The notes beneath the pieces are model-generated. The model had not been told where the DNA came from. It was given only the letters and a program-made list of their open reading frames with translations, and searched no databases. Both the position numbers and the translations under genes were made by a program. Shown in pieces: positions 36,501 through 50,500 of a stretch of DNA of 64,000 nucleotides. The stretch lies in assembly GCA_905250125.1 (NCBI GenBank), contig CAJNOL010000448.1, positions 73,073 to 137,072 of the forward strand. Direction: 5' to 3'. This DNA comes from Rotaria sordida (taxonomy: Eukaryota; Rotifera; Eurotatoria; Philodinida; Philodinidae). Each line of letters opens with the position of its first letter. The first letter of the stretch is position 1.

Positions 36501-39500
36501 AACATAAATACTCAATCAGGCTTGATTACAACATATATACCCGGTCTAATTTTGTATTATATAAGGTGCCCGCAGTGCGAAATTCAAGTAAAAATTTTTT
36601 TTCACGTTTGTTTTACATCATTTGATAGAGTGTGAGCTGCTGATTACGGAAACCTACTTTTTAGCCTTAGTAAATGCTTCCTTCCAGTCGAAAAAGACGA
36701 AATGCTCGAAAGGTGTTGTTTTTCGAGTAAAACATATATTTTTCAAAATGTGCAAAATTTTCTACTTTGTTCATTTTTTCAGCTTCTGAAAATGTTTTTT
36801 TTCAGATTCAGCATCAACAACTGATTATAAAAAGGTTGTTAAATCGACTATAGACCCAGGACTCTATTAGTGGTGGCGCTTCTAATCGGATCAAGTCTAC
36901 TATGTATTCGTGAATTTTGTAACTCTATCTAGCTTTTCTACGTAGCTGATAAAGCCTAATATTTTATCTCATTCGACTCGTTATATCACCAGCTACAAAA
37001 GTATGATCCGTTCTTTTCCTCTTTCCTTTTCTGTGTCGAGAAAAATTGTGTTTACTAAGATGATCTTTAACGGATAATTTGGCCACTCTTCATGCTTGGC
37101 TATACAGTATGAACGGGAACATGCAAGATAAAAGCAGGGTGTGAGTGTGGGTGTGAGCGTAGATTTGTGGAAGGAACACTCACACCTACACCCACCCACG
37201 CCCTATTTTGTGCCGTATTTTGACTTACACATTTCGGCAAGATCACTGATGTCCGTTAACAGGAGTTTTTCATTGAAACTTAATTCTTGATCATCGACAT
37301 CCATGGAATATTCATCATCTGATGATTCACTTGAATCCGAAATTTTTCTTTCGAGTTATATCTTCTTTGAAACTGGGCGGAGATAAACTCGTCCCTGGAC
37401 AAGAAACTTTCGAAAGTCTAGAAACTAAATGACTTTCTTTAAATAGTTCTTTTTAATTATTTTATTTTTGTTTAATGTAAATTACAATGTAAAATCTAAA
37501 ACAAAACGAATGAATTTCATTTCAAATTTAATAAACAGAAATTTAAATGTTTCAACAGAAAAATATAAGAAAAAACAGTCTTTTTTTGTGTAATCTAATT
37601 ATTCGATAGACATATTGCCATATATAACTATGAAACCTTCACGAGAGCTTAGATGGATTTTTTTTATAGATGTCAGATATTTATATTTTATCCATTAATT
37701 ATTCTCGCGATCACTTTGTCATTAGCTGATTTATAGCTATTATGAATTACTTCAATAGATCGAAAAGAGTTGCGGCTAACTTTTCCTGCTATTTTTTTTT
37801 AATTATCTTGAGTATAAAATCTTTCAAATTCCTTTTTTTCCTAAATTATTTTTAATACAACAACTTATGCTAATGAAGAATGGAAAACGAATTTCTATGA
37901 CTTGTTCTCGATTCTTTCATTTCACGTTTCAATGGATTTTCTGATTTTCCGTTCTTGAGATCATCGCGACACAAAATAACTACTTTTGATGCGTACGTAA
38001 GAAAAGTAAGAAAAAAGAAAACTCGCGAAGGACTACATGAATGCTGTGCTTCGCACCGCATTAAAAAGCTTGTTTCATTAGATGTAACTATCTTCAAATC
38101 AGATATAATTCGACAGGAACATGTCGATGCCGCTTATAAAACGATTAGTACTAAAAGAAAAACTCTTCATGTCTTGTTTACAGTTATTTTATTAATTGAA
38201 TTACAATAGATTCAATAATACGTAAGAAGTAATGGATCTAAATTCATTCGATCATGTTACAATAATAAAAGCATTTTTATGATTACTTTTTAGTAAAAAA
38301 GATTAATGTGCTATTAATATTTAATAGCTAATTATTTAATTCGATCAAACGTAACTTCTAATTATTGTACAAAATCTATTCTGGAATCATTTTCAGTTCG
38401 TCTTCGTTATGAAATAGCTGTATGGCGTTTACATGTTAGTTTTATTGAAACAACTTTATCTGGCATATGTAAACAAATTCAAGCATAATCCGATTGAATT
38501 CAAAGAAAAAAAAAGTGATAGATTTATTATTAAATATGAAATTATTTTTATGAAACGCGTATTTAAAAGGAAAAATTTTTTGAACCCTCCATTCCACAGA
38601 TTATTACAGGCGTGAACACAAGATATGTATTATGTATTTTTACAAAAAACTCATAAATTGATCAATACACTTCAAAGCTCTATGATAATATTATTTCTAA
38701 TTTTGCTAGATCAATGGAATAGAATATGAAGTGTTTACATGATTTAATCAAACTAATTTGTTAAACAAGTCTTTCCATTAGTAAAAGCAGTTATTTTCAG
38801 TTAGACATTTTAATCTCATAAAGATTATACAAATAGCTTTTTTTTAATGAAACATAATTTTTAATAGAAGTGAAATTCAATGTATACAAAGCTTCATATA
38901 ATAAAAAAAGACAATATCAACTAACAAAATAGCTTTTATAAAGAAAAATTTTCTATATTTCATCATAAAGCAAAACATTCATGACGATTTTTCTGAAATA
39001 TTTTCACTTACAAGAGCTGTATTTCTATCATATTGATAGGTTTTTTGTTGTTGTTCTTAACCATTACGACATAGTCAAAGATTATTGAATTTCATTTTTT
39101 TCACTTTTTAATATCTATTTCTCGTTAATGGCAAAAGCAAGTTCTTTGAAACTTTTATTCTAGACAGAGACCATTGAAATATACTATCAGTAAAAGTTTC
39201 ATTGATTTTCCTTTAGCTCAAGCTAAGCTATTTAGATAATATTGACCGTTATAGAATTTCAAAAAAGAGAATTTATTTTTAGCAGAGCTGAGAGTTTAAT
39301 ATTTTACTAGAAAACGAAATGACATAAAAATAAACTTTGGGAAATATACTTACCGTTCCAAAATGGAAAATTCATGAAATTCAAAGAAATCAAGTGAGAT
39401 TCAGTGTTTGAGGCACTTGCATCATAGCTGCATGCGCCAGTCTATGTAATCCCGTCAGTGGAATAGTGTGTGCCATTTTTTCAAGCCGAACATTGTCATG

Positions 39501-40759
39501 AGATAGTTTTCTTCGCCCTGACAGGATAAAGAACTCTACTGCATCCGGCCTATAGGACGATCGATTCATTGCTTTTTTTTATAAGGATATTAAACTTGTT
39601 TGTATATGAAGTACTATGTCACATATCATAGACTCTTTATTGATACAAAAATCACATTAATAAATTTTATCATATGTTTTCTAGTAGAAATGAAATGAAA
39701 AATCGAAAAGATACTTAATATCCATAAAGTGAGCAAAAACAATAATAAGATAAACATAAAGACGCAGAATTCAAAATGTAATTCATATAAACAGATAGAC
39801 AATTAGAAAGAACAAGTTTTCTTTTTCTTGAATTTTTCATAAGACCAAATATTATCCTTTAGATTCTGCATCCTAAAAAAAGATTGTTTTGTTCCTACAA
39901 GTGCTGAACCAATGTAAGGCACAATAGGTTATCTGCAGAGCACGTCCCGTAAATTGCACTGTATGCCATCCTGTGACATTCTCTGTTTCAAGTCTCTCAT
40001 TATAGTGCCTTGAATTCCTCAAATTCTACTTTAATTTCTAGATGATGGGTACTGCTGTTTGTACGAAAGTCATATATTAAAAGAGTACTTCGTGATCGAT
40101 GAAGAATTTTTTTTTCTGTTGATCGATCTTTGTTTGATGATATATTCCGCTAGCATTTTTTACATAAATTTTCGAATTGTTCACTTTTACGTATCGAGAA
40201 TGCTCAATGTTGTTCGCGAATAGAAACACTTTCATTCCAAATACTATCGATTATTGTCTTTTCCATGATAAACTCGGCTTTCTTCACTTTTAAATTCCAA
40301 CCTTCGCCATGTATGGGTGACCGATGGCTGATCATGTCGATTATTTCTGATAATCAGTCGAATATATTATATTTATTTCATACTTTTATTATGGTGTCAT
40401 CATAAATATAATTCATTGATATAAAATTCTCTTTTACATTTGTTTCAATTAAATCCTCGATTTAACAATGCAAATAAGACAATATATACTTTTTTTTTTC
40501 TTTTACATTTGAACATCTTCGTCATTTGTTAGAGGATTTATAAATATACATTGTCGTCTCCAATTAGGCGCATCTCCTCGTCTCTTTTTTTCTATTCTTC
40601 TTCGTTACGTTCTCATCATTTCTTCTATTCAATCAATTTGATTGAATAAATAGAGACGACTACATGTTAGTGATGTAATACTTATAGATAGAAGAATGAG
40701 GGATTAAAGATGAATATACAATTTTTCATCGATGATCGGATCAATTTCAGTCAGATATT
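33558..40759. other. Long gene-poor interval
   Basis: Over 7 kb without a supportable gene. It includes GCCGCCGCC-type simple sequence (34760-34860), a telomere-motif hairpin (37136-37205), and a few open stretches with coding flavour but no splice context (37955-38209, about 38400-38460 reading RLRYEIAVWRLH). A 21-bp palindrome ATTCAATCAA-T-TTGATTGAAT lies near 40627, about 130 bp before the FERM gene start. Confidence 0.5.
37136..37205. repeat. Degenerate TGTGGG/CCCACA hairpin
   Basis: G-rich AGGGTGTGAGTGTGGGTGTG is followed, after about 20 bp, by C-rich CTCACACCTACACCCACCCA and CGCCCTAT. The arms are near-complementary. Confidence 0.72.
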
Positions 40760-43700
40760 ATGATGAGTTCATCATCGGCAACAAACTCTTCTCTATCATC
40801 ATTTTCTGATGAATGTGAAACATTTTTACCAGAACCACCACCACCACCACCACCGCCTCCAATTCCTTCAGCAAATATGTAAGTCTTCGAATACATATAA
40901 CATATAAATTGGATATTTATAAATTATTCAAATTTAGAAAAATCAATGAATGTATTGGTGGAAAGAAACTTGTACATAAAATTGAGCCTATATTTAATAA
41001 TGACACAACTAAAATGCGTATATTTCTTGAAGATGGATCTCTTACGGAATATTCAATTGGAGATTTAACAACAGCAGAAGTAAGACAATAATCTTGATAA
41101 GAAAAAAAAAGAAAACAAACAAACATTTTTTTCAATATCCAGGAATTAATAGAAGAAGTAGCTTTTCGTCATAGTCTTGGTTCAGATATTCGTCGATATC
41201 GATTAACATTAAATGAAGCACGTGATACTTCTTGGCGATCAATTCGATATATTCGACCACAACAAAAATTAAAAGAAGTAAATACAATTGAGATAATTAT
41301 TTTTTCTCATTAAAATATACTTTATTTATAAAAGGTATCACAATGGCCATGTACAACAGAAACAACAATTTGTACATTGCGTGTTGTTATTGTTCCTTAT
41401 CAAGCTGAAATATTAGCTGATACAGAACCAATTACATTTACTTATTTATATAGACAAGTGAAATTAAATAATAAAATTTTTTCTATTATTTTATATTTGC
41501 TTGTTTTTTTGTAAAGAGTATCAATGATTATGTTCGAGAACGTGCTGGAAGTGAAATAAGTATAGATACTGCTGTACAATTAACAGCACTTCTTATTCTT
41601 GATGAATCATTATGTACTGGTGTTCGAGTAAATACTCTTGTCAAGTATGTTTTTTATTTTTTATTGAATTAATTTATTTTAAAATAAGATTCAAAAGATA
41701 GACGATCATGGTTATTAAGACAATTATTACCACGTACATTACTTGATCAATTTTCTTTAAAACAATTAATTAATCGTGTACGAGCACATCTTCATGATAA
41801 TAATGATATGACTCAATTGAATGTTGCTAAACAATTTATACGTATATTTTCGGAAAATACTCGATCATTTGGTGGAAAATTATTTCCTGTTAAATTTCCG
41901 GTGAATAAATTTTTTTTTTTTCAAATTTATTGTTATTGTCTTTTTTCTATTAGGATAAACATCGAGATTCAATTTTACTTGTTGGAGCTCGATATCCAAT
42001 AGGTATTCTTGATCAAGCAAGACGAATTAATTCACCTGTATGTAAAAAAAAAAAACAAATTTTAATAAAATTTTCTTTGTAAACAAAAAAGTTTTAGTAA
42101 TTTGTCTGTTGATCTATGAACTATTATGTTGACAGTCAATGTATGTTTGTGAAGCAAAATAGTGATATTTGTAGATGTAATACAATAGACATGAGAAGAG
42201 AAAAGCAAGAATCTTAATCTCTCGTAATAAATCCTTTATAAGCTTTAGGAAAAAGACTAATCCATATTTATGGATAAAGACTCGTTGTATTTGACAAAAT
42301 TATTAGAAAAAAAAGACTTCTATAATGCTTATCTCATTACTTTCAAATATGTCGATCGATAAATTGGCATTGGAATTAGATTTTTCTGAAACTTTCAAGT
42401 CTAGAATGGTTTGATTTTTTTCGGTCTTCGTTCTTGAGATATCGAAATTTTACTGATTTTCTTATCGCCTATCCTGAAGTATTCAATATTCGAAATTCTC
42501 TTATGTGTATAAGCAAATTTTGTTCGTATATTTACATCTTCAGAAAGGAAATACTAGAAAAAGTAAAAACTTATCCAATGAATCAGTTTTATTGAGAGCT
42601 TTGTTTGAAGTCGAAACTTGAAAGTCGATTTTCCACATGACCTGAATAGGGACGAAAAACATAGTAAAATTTCGATATCTCAATAACGAAGACTCAGAAA
42701 ACCAAACAATTCTAGACTTTCATATTACTCATCAAATGAACATCGTCTCGTTCGGAAAGCGATTTGACACTGCGAGAAGTTCTTTCGTCAGAGTCAAATA
42801 TCTCTAATTTCAGAACAAGAAACCATAAACACAAACGACTACTTACGAAGTAAGACTATCGTTACTGAAGAAAACAAACTATGAAATAATGAAGACGATA
42901 TCAATATAAAATAGATTTAAACAAAGAAAAATATTTCTTCTATCAATTCGAACGTATCTTTCATTTTATACTTTGTCTATAGTCTAACAAATAATTAAGG
43001 AAAAGAGGATTATAAATCAATTTTTTTGTCATAATAAACTACTTCCCTAAATTGTATAAAATTTTCTGTCTCATCTCTCATATTCATAGATCTTAAAACA
43101 CAGTCACTTTTGACTACAGAGCGGGATATATATAGGCTTGTAAATGAAGACTTTCTCTATCTAATGATGCATGTATTATCAAATTCTATTGCATACCGTT
43201 GGGACATGTCAATAGACGACATTATCTTGGCCACGACTACTGCAGAATGTGGCACCATCGATCGATATGTCAACAGTTCGTAATAGATGTTGATAATGCA
43301 TACACCATCTAATAGAAGAAGTCTTACTCTACAAGTCTACATATATCCTGTTTTGTAGTCAAAACTTTATAGTCAATTTTCTTTCGAATAAATATTGTTC
43401 AAATGTTTTTTCTTCGATACAAAAATTAATGTTGTAGGTTATGACACTTGTCTCTACTTGGTCTCATTTATCTCGTGTTACTGTTAAACAATATCGAAAT
43501 GGTGTAGCTATTCGTTTATTAACAACACCTCGAACAACAATAGCCGATGATTCATCTATCCTACAACAAGAAATTGCTTTTTTAATTCATACAAATTTAC
43601 TTAATGATTTTATGGCATTTATTGAAGGTTATTCACAATTAGAATCATTAAATTTTCCATTATCTATTGAACGTATATCACATAAAAGTAAATCACCATC

Positions 43701-45619
43701 ATCTAGTACAAATAAATCTAAACTAACAAGTTCATCAAATGAATATCAAAGTGAATCATTTCGTCGATCACCACTTCTACAGCATATATTAAATAATAGA
43801 AAAAATCATCGTAAATATACATTAACACAAGGAAAACATATTTCACCATCAACTAGTCCATCATTATTTGAATTAACACGACAATTTTTTACACGAAATC
43901 CTACAAAAACTATTGATATTGACGAACGAGAAACAGTTTCAAATGTACCAAATCGTACAACACTTGTTACATGGCGTTCAATAGCTGATAGTCAAACATC
44001 AACAACAACAGCAACAACCACAACAACAACCACACCACCACCTCCACCTGTTCTCTATCGAACTGTTATTAATGTTAAACATTCAGGTAGATATTTATTA
44101 ATCAATGATTAAATATCTATGTCAATATGTTTATTCATACATTTTCTTTTTTCTTTCATTTCATATCGTATTTAAAGAACAAATGATATCTATTAGTGAT
44201 GATGATGGCGAACCTGATGTAATCGGTATGTACATTTTTTGTTCTCTAGAATATTCTTCATTCAATCTCGATACTTCCTAGTTATAAATAAAGTTTATCT
44301 AATATCAAACGAGAAAAGTTCTCAAAGTGATAAATCGCTTTTTGAATCAAGACCATGTGTATCATATAGACCTAAATGAGTTATGAATATTCTGAAAAGA
44401 ATTCATACTTTTAGCTTAACGTTTACAGTATTTTCTAAATGAATGCCATAGTCAGAAAAAATTGATTTTGAAATTTCGATTTGAAAATTTGCCCAAGCTT
44501 TAATGAGAATAGTTCTTCGTGAATTTTTTCAGATTTTATCATAGTTCCTATCTTAAGATACAATTACGATAATATTCATGTCTTTTACATCGATCATATA
44601 TAACGATAGATTCGATGTTCTTATTTTACGATAGAAGCAAATCAAAAGACTTGAAATCTTCACAATAAGCTACTGTCGTTAAAGCCTGTCTCTGTACAAA
44701 GTCTCAAGTCGAAATTCAGTTGGCTTGAATCACAACATTTATTTAAAAAATATCATATTTAAAAACAATTTATCAGTTGAAAGACTTTCCTTATAAGATG
44801 TTCGATTTCATACAGTTACTATTCTAATTTTTTAAATTAAAAACAAAAAAATCTTCTCCTTCATACTAACATTTTCTCTTTTTTTGTCTACATATTAGAT
44901 TTAACAACATCGCATGGTTACTATGGAACTATTAGTTTTCCTATTCGACCACCATCACCATTTGCTGATGGTCTTATTTGGTCAGATATGTCAAATCAAT
45001 GTAAGAATGAAGATGAAGATACCGATGGTGTTGTTATATGGTCACCATCAACAAAACAATTAACTGTTCATTATAATAGAAATAATAATAATAATAATAA
45101 TAATAATGTAATTCCTTATTCACCGACATCATCGCGTACAGATAGTACATGGAAACGAACATTAGATCGAATTCTTAAACGAACAAAAGCAGAAAAAGGT
45201 TTTTTTTTCTATTTTTAATATTAATATGAAAATCAGTCTTTTTTTTTTCTTCAGACATTCCACAGATAACAACATGTCCATATGATTTTGGTAATGGTGA
45301 AGATTTAATAACAACAGATCAAAATAGTAAACATGTTCATTGGATTGATAATAATGAAATTATATTAAATGCATGTCGTCGTTTTGTTGAACATTTAAAA
45401 ATATTTGTACAAAATGTAATTAATGGTCAAAATGAAGAAATTTATTTAAAAAATTGTCAAATATCTTTAATTGAACTTAATTCATTAATTGATTGTTCAG
45501 AATTAAAACAAGCATTTGAAGATACAATTGAATTAGCAAATAAATATGACAAAAATCAATTACTTCAACAACAAACATTTATTGCACATTTAATCTCTCG
45601 TACTATTCTTTCTTCTTGA
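40760..45619 (+). CDS. FERM-domain protein, 11 exons
   Basis: Predicted 763-residue cytoplasmic protein. FERM modules link membranes or receptors to signalling and the cytoskeleton. Exons: 40760-40878, 40938-41079, 41143-41277, 41335-41457, 41517-41644, 41702-41900, 41954-42037, 43438-44086, 44178-44225, 44899-45198, 45255-45619, all in phase. Order of parts: Ser-rich start and a proline run (residues about 25-35), an F1-like region to about 173, an F2 region with FTYLYRQ|SINDYVRERAG, LPRTLLDQFSLKQLI and FIRIFSENTRSFGGKLF, and an F3 region with ILLVGARYPIGILD to about 385. Then come Ser/Thr-rich linkers, an Asn run encoded by (AAT)n near 45070-45105, and a helical C-terminus (ACRRFVEHLKIFVQNVI). 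The F2 resembles FAK and FRMPD families, but no kinase or PDZ domain is present, so the exact family stays open. Confidence 0.8.
42385..42740. repeat. Inverted repeat in FERM intron 7
   Basis: Arms of about 90 bp: AAGTCTAGAATGGTTTGATT ... TTGAGATATCGAAATTTTAC on the left, mirrored by GTAAAATTTCGATATCTCAA ... AATTCTAGACTTTCATA on the right. This is likely a MITE remnant. Confidence 0.65.
43095..43375. repeat. Second inverted repeat in FERM intron 7
   Basis: Arms of about 120 bp: TTTTGACTACAGAGCGGGAT and ATGATGCATGTATTATCAAA on the left, mirrored by GATAATGCATACACCATCTA and ATATATCCTGTTTTGTAGTC on the right, with mismatches. The loop is about 35 bp. It explains much of why this intron is 1.4 kb while its neighbours are about 60 bp. 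Confidence 0.7.
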
Positions 45620-45808
45620 TTAGATTGATAATAAACAAACAAAAACAAAAAAAAAAAAAGAAATGTATCTATGTATATAGGTTATTCTGAAAAAAAATGT
45701 TCTTTTTTCTCTTCTTCAGAGAGAGCGAACAAGGTCATCAAAAGGTCATTGTAATTCTGTATCGGTCATCAGTTTGTATTTCACTATTGAGTAGAAAGAA
45801 AAAAAAAG

Positions 45809-47110
45809 ATGGATAGACAATGGCATATTCGACAACAACTTGAACTTTTGTCTTCACCTACATCGATTCAATATAATAGAATTGAAAAATATTCATCCGT
45901 TGTTGAAGGTATTCGACGTGTAAGACGGATTTTAGCCGGTGATAATCAAGAAGGTTTGTTTGTTAAGATTTGAAAGAAAAAAAAAGTCGAGTATGTATTT
46001 TTTTTTGTTTTAGAGAGTGAAAAATTAATTCGAGCATGTTGTCGAAATGATATTGATACAGTAAAATGGTTATTTGAAAATATTGATATTGATTCAATTA
46101 ATTTAAAAAAAGGTATTAATAGATCACCATTACATGAAGCTGTTTTACATCGTGATGGTCGATCACTTGTACGTCTTTTATGTCAATATGGAGCTGATCC
46201 TAAACAACGTGATTCATTAGGTTAGTTTAATTTTAAATAAAAATTTAGTAAATTATTCTTTAAAATTTATTTAGGTCGTACTCCAATTCATTATGCAGCT
46301 AGTTATGGTCATATAGATATAATGATTGATCTTATTAATTTCTCACGAATTTCAATATCAACATTAGTTGATGTGGAAGGTCGTTGTCCATTAATGTATG
46401 CTTGTGGTGAAGGTCATTTATCAGTATGTCAATGGTTAGTTGAACATGGTAATGGTGATTATTATCGACAAGATGATCGAGGTCGTTCATGTCTTGTTTA
46501 TGCATGTCGAGCTGGTCATATTGAAATTGTTCAATGGTTACTTTCAATATTATCTCCAGAATCAACACATACAGGTTGGCATCCACTTCATTTTGCTTGT
46601 TCAACTGGACATTTAAATATAGTTAAAATTCTTTTACAATATAATCAACGTATTGGAAATGTTGTAACTAATACTGGTCATTCAGCATTATTTATGGCAA
46701 TGCATTCAGCTACAAATAGTATTGAAATGGTTAAATGTTTACTCGATTCACATTCATCAGTTCAATTAACATCACAAGATATTCAAGATTTAAATTGTAA
46801 TAAATCATTAATTCTTTTACTTGCTCAACGTCGTCATTCACTTGTTTATTTATTACAACTTATTGAAAAAACAAATTATTCATTATCGCTTATTCGTCTT
46901 CTCTTACTAAGTGAACATATTTATTGTACACAAGATTTACTTTCTATTCCTTATCATCAATCATTAATTCGTTATCATCTTCAAAATTCATTAAAACTTA
47001 AACAAATTACACGTTGTTTAATAAGAAAATCAATTGATACAAGTAATAAAATCGATCTACTAGAAATCAATGGAATTTTAAAAAAGTTTATTCGTTTTGA
47101 ATATTTATAA
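45809..47110 (+). CDS. Ankyrin-repeat and SOCS-box (ASB-like) protein
   Basis: Predicted 395-residue substrate receptor of a Cullin-5/Elongin-BC ubiquitin ligase. Exons 45809-45953, 46014-46220 and 46275-47110 join in phase. Ankyrin repeats run from about residue 50 to 240, with clear signatures: SPLHEAVLHRDGRSLVRLL, TPIHYAASYGHIDIM, CPLMYACGEGHLSVCQWL, SCLVYACRAGHIEIVQWL, HPLHFACSTGHLNIVKIL and SALFMAMHSATNSIEMV. The C-terminal 40 residues (SLKLKQITRCLIRKSI then ILKKFIRFEYL) fit a SOCS box with its L-x-x-x-x-R-x-x-I-R helix and a terminal hydrophobic/Tyr segment. It starts 190 bp after the FERM gene on the same strand. The second half is one long exon. The target is unknown. Confidence 0.85.
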
Positions 47111-47114
47111 TAAA

Positions 47115-47590
47115 TTATTTGTCAATAAATAAATTGCATTGTAATTGAGCTAATAATATACTTTGAAGATTTGGATCAAGATTTGTAATTTTATTTGCTA
47201 TTTCATCACATGCACCTGGCATACGTTCATGAAAAAATGCATTTAATTCATCTTTAGCTGTTGCTGGTGAATGAGTTATACGAAGACCAGTAGCAGCAGC
47301 ATCTAATAATAATGGATAATCATCCATATAAACTGTTTTTATACCCCATTCATAATCAAGGCGTGCTTTTGCTGATTGACATCGAGCAAGAAGACCAACA
47401 AAAGATGTTGGAACTTGAACAAGATATNNNNNNNNNNNNNNNNNNNNNNNNNNNNNNNNNNNNNNNNNNNNNNNNNNNNNNNNNNNNNNNNNNNNNNNNN
47501 NNNNNNNNNNNNNNNNNNNNNNNNNNNGTGAAAAGCCAACTTGATAACAATAATACTTGGCAAATAATATACTGCTGTTAATGGATTATC
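47115..47590 (-). CDS. 3' part of an unidentified gene, cut by an assembly gap
   Basis: On the minus strand the last exon reads YLVQVPTSFVGLLARCQ, ARLDYEWGIKTVYMDDYP, LRITHSPATAKDELN, FFHERMPGACDEIANKI and NLQSILLAQLQCNLFIDK to a stop at 47115. It enters the run of N at 47427. On the far side, 47576-47528 continues AVYYLPSIIVIKLAFH after a possible acceptor (AACAG). It converges with the ASB-like gene, the stop codons being only 4 bp apart. The helical, repeat-like sequence does not match a family I can name. The upstream exons should lie in or beyond the gap. Confidence 0.5.
47428..47527. other. Assembly gap (100 N)
   Basis: Exactly 100 N, the usual placeholder for a scaffold gap of unknown size. 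Any ORF spanning it is artificial. Confidence 0.99.
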
Positions 47591-50500
47591 GAGAAGTTAA
47601 CCGAGAAAAAAAGAAATAAAACTTCATTCTTAATTTATTCATAGTCAGATCAAATATATGTCGAAACTACTATGGTTTTGTGCTTAAGTTCGATTATAAA
47701 CAAATATCAACAATCCATTAAGTTTGTTGTATTTATCATTATAAATGTAATTTGATGTATTTGGCGAGAGAGATAGAAATAATAAACGAAAAATCTATTC
47801 TGTGTCTATTCATTTTTGTGAATTCATAAAAAGAAAAATTATATGAAGACAAATTATGAGAATCCTCGTTTTAATATGCGATATAGAGAATTTATTGGAA
47901 AATATCAAATCGTTTTTTTTCAAAGAAAAACACAGCAAGGAAAATAAAAGCAATAATTAATTAAATAAAATCAAGTCTTTTGTTCCGCTCGTTGTATTAC
48001 ATAAATACAATAATTTTGTCGTATAAGATTTAGATACGTAAGTCAACATTTTGTTGACGGGAAATTTGGATTGAAATAGTTTACAAATATAAATAAATCG
48101 ATTAAACAAGTAATGCGCTGCAAATGTCGCTGACCTTCTATTGAATGGATATGGTGATGTTGGGCATATTGTATTCGAGCAGCGAACTAGGCGAGCTAAT
48201 ATACTCATATACATGTAAAAGAACAATATTAAAGGAGTAGCCTATGGATATGTATAATTTAGTATAATTATTTGTTTAATAACTCGTGTGGGAATTAATA
48301 TAAAGCGATATTAAGAATCAAACTTGTCAGAAACATTCTTCAACGAAATAATGATCATACTTGTATTAATTAGAAAATGACAGCTAATGTTATTGATCTT
48401 CTGAATTTTGTCTTTATTATTTCTCTTGTTTCTATTTTATTCATGTGAAAGATTTGATTTTGCTAAAGTTTATGAGAATTCGTAAAAGTCCTGCTTGAAA
48501 TAGCATCATTAAAATTTGATGCATTGAAATTGATTAGAAAAGATGAATTTTAATGACGATTTTGCTTTTTTTATGTTCAAGCATGTTTATTTCGATTATT
48601 ACTCATTGGTTTTTGATGTCTTTGAGAAATATATCAATGATAACGACCTGTCCATGTAACGGTATACCTGAGTGGATGAAGTTAACCTACTTAATTAACC
48701 GAAATCAATATAACCATCATGTAGAACGGTGATGATAACATTACAGACATGCATTTTTCACTTGTATAGTTTGAAGTTTTGGGTAGAAAAATAAATGTTA
48801 CAAAGGATATATGTCTCAGAAGTCATAAAAGTCATATTTTACTATTAGTTCTTAATTTCGAAGTTTTCGTATAAGCAAATATATCTTCTTCGAAATTTTT
48901 TACAAGAGCTAACGAGACTTTCTACAGAGTATACAATTGTGACAAAAGGCCTGCGTTTTGGTGCTTCTATAGATATTTATTTAAATATGTAAAGGTAACA
49001 AATTGATGAAGGTGATTCGATCAAGAAAATCTCTTCTAATTCGTTTTTAGCCAACAGCAAGCTTGGTCTGTATTTGAACCGATGATGTTCTGAATACACA
49101 TTTTGGGCTCTATAGTATGGTCCGATTAGATAGTTTTATAAACATTCTAACTGGTCAGGAATACCGTGATGGAATCACCATGGAATGATTAAGTTTTGCC
49201 ACAAAACATTTGAATCGCCGTTTGTCTTTCAAGTTGTTATCTTAAACAAATGTTTGACTCTAGAAAAGCAAATTTTGAGCCCTACTGCCTAATTGCAGCA
49301 CAGATATACGATGATTTCGGTTATTGCTGGAGTCTATTCTGAGGTTGTACAGATCCACATAAAGGTAATTATAGGTGACATATGAAAAGAAACAGCTTTT
49401 ATGCAAGCAATTCTCTTTGTAATCATTGTTTTTCTATTCCTGTATTTTACAATTCTTCTAACGAAAAAACATATGCTGATGTGCTGTTCTATCACTGTAG
49501 TGAGATATGATACTTCTTTACTCAGTCAATAAATCTCGTTCATACTTTTCAGTAGAGATTTATTCGAATAAACCGATTGTTAGAAAAACTAGCAAAAACA
49601 TCATTTGATTTCATGAAAAATCGTGACAGTATGTAATTAGTTGAGTAGGTAGATTAGTAGCATCAGTAGTAAACAGGAGACGAGAAGTGACCGAGACTGT
49701 CCAAAGAACCTGTGATAAGTCACGAAAACTCAATGAGCTATATTTTTCGATCAGGAAAAGCCTATTTTGAGGAAATGATGATGTATAATGAAGTTTGATC
49801 ACAAGCATTCGGAGCCGAGGAATCTGAATCCATATGGGTGACTTTCTGAAAATATCAAACTCAAAAATTTTAAGAAGTCATTAATACAATGAAATTCCTC
49901 GATCTCAAAAGCATTTTTTCAAACTTTATTCGAAATCATTATTTTCTCGGAATAGACTACTCCTCCTCATCAAACCAATCAAGCTCAGCAAATTCTCTGT
50001 TATTAGTTACTTGATGTCCATAACAGTAATTGATCTCTTTAGCAGTAGGCGATGGATTGTCATAATGGCATTCCTAATTCCATATGCTCGTTGTTAAAAA
50101 TGTGAAGAAAAATATAGTTTAGATTTTAGACTTTGTTTATATTTTATGGTTTTAAATTACAGGTTTTATATTATTAGAAAGATATTTTAAACTGATTCTC
50201 TTAGTTGTCTCTCTTTATGAAATAAGTCTTTTAATTATGATGTACTACTACGCAATTTTCTGAAGAAAATTAATGTTAAACAAACATCATCATTTTTAAA
50301 ATGTGATACCATCACAGCGATTTTTTCGGCCTATAAAATTAGTATTACATTTTTTCCAAATGTTCTTTTTTTTGTACACATAGCTCGTTATCTGAGCTAT
50401 AACTTTTCTAGAGAAAGTTTTTTTCATTAAATTGATAGTTGAGCTAAGGTTTTTTTTTCATTCTTTGAGCAACAGTCTAAATTCAAGTCCATTTTTGGTG

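Noticed and set aside
37870..38209. Overlapping ORFs on both strands
   Set aside because: The plus-strand reading has some coding flavour, but there are no splice sites or recognisable motifs and the opposite strand is equally open.
47312..47581. ORFs spanning the N run
   Set aside because: The middle is the assembly gap, so the joined frame has no meaning.
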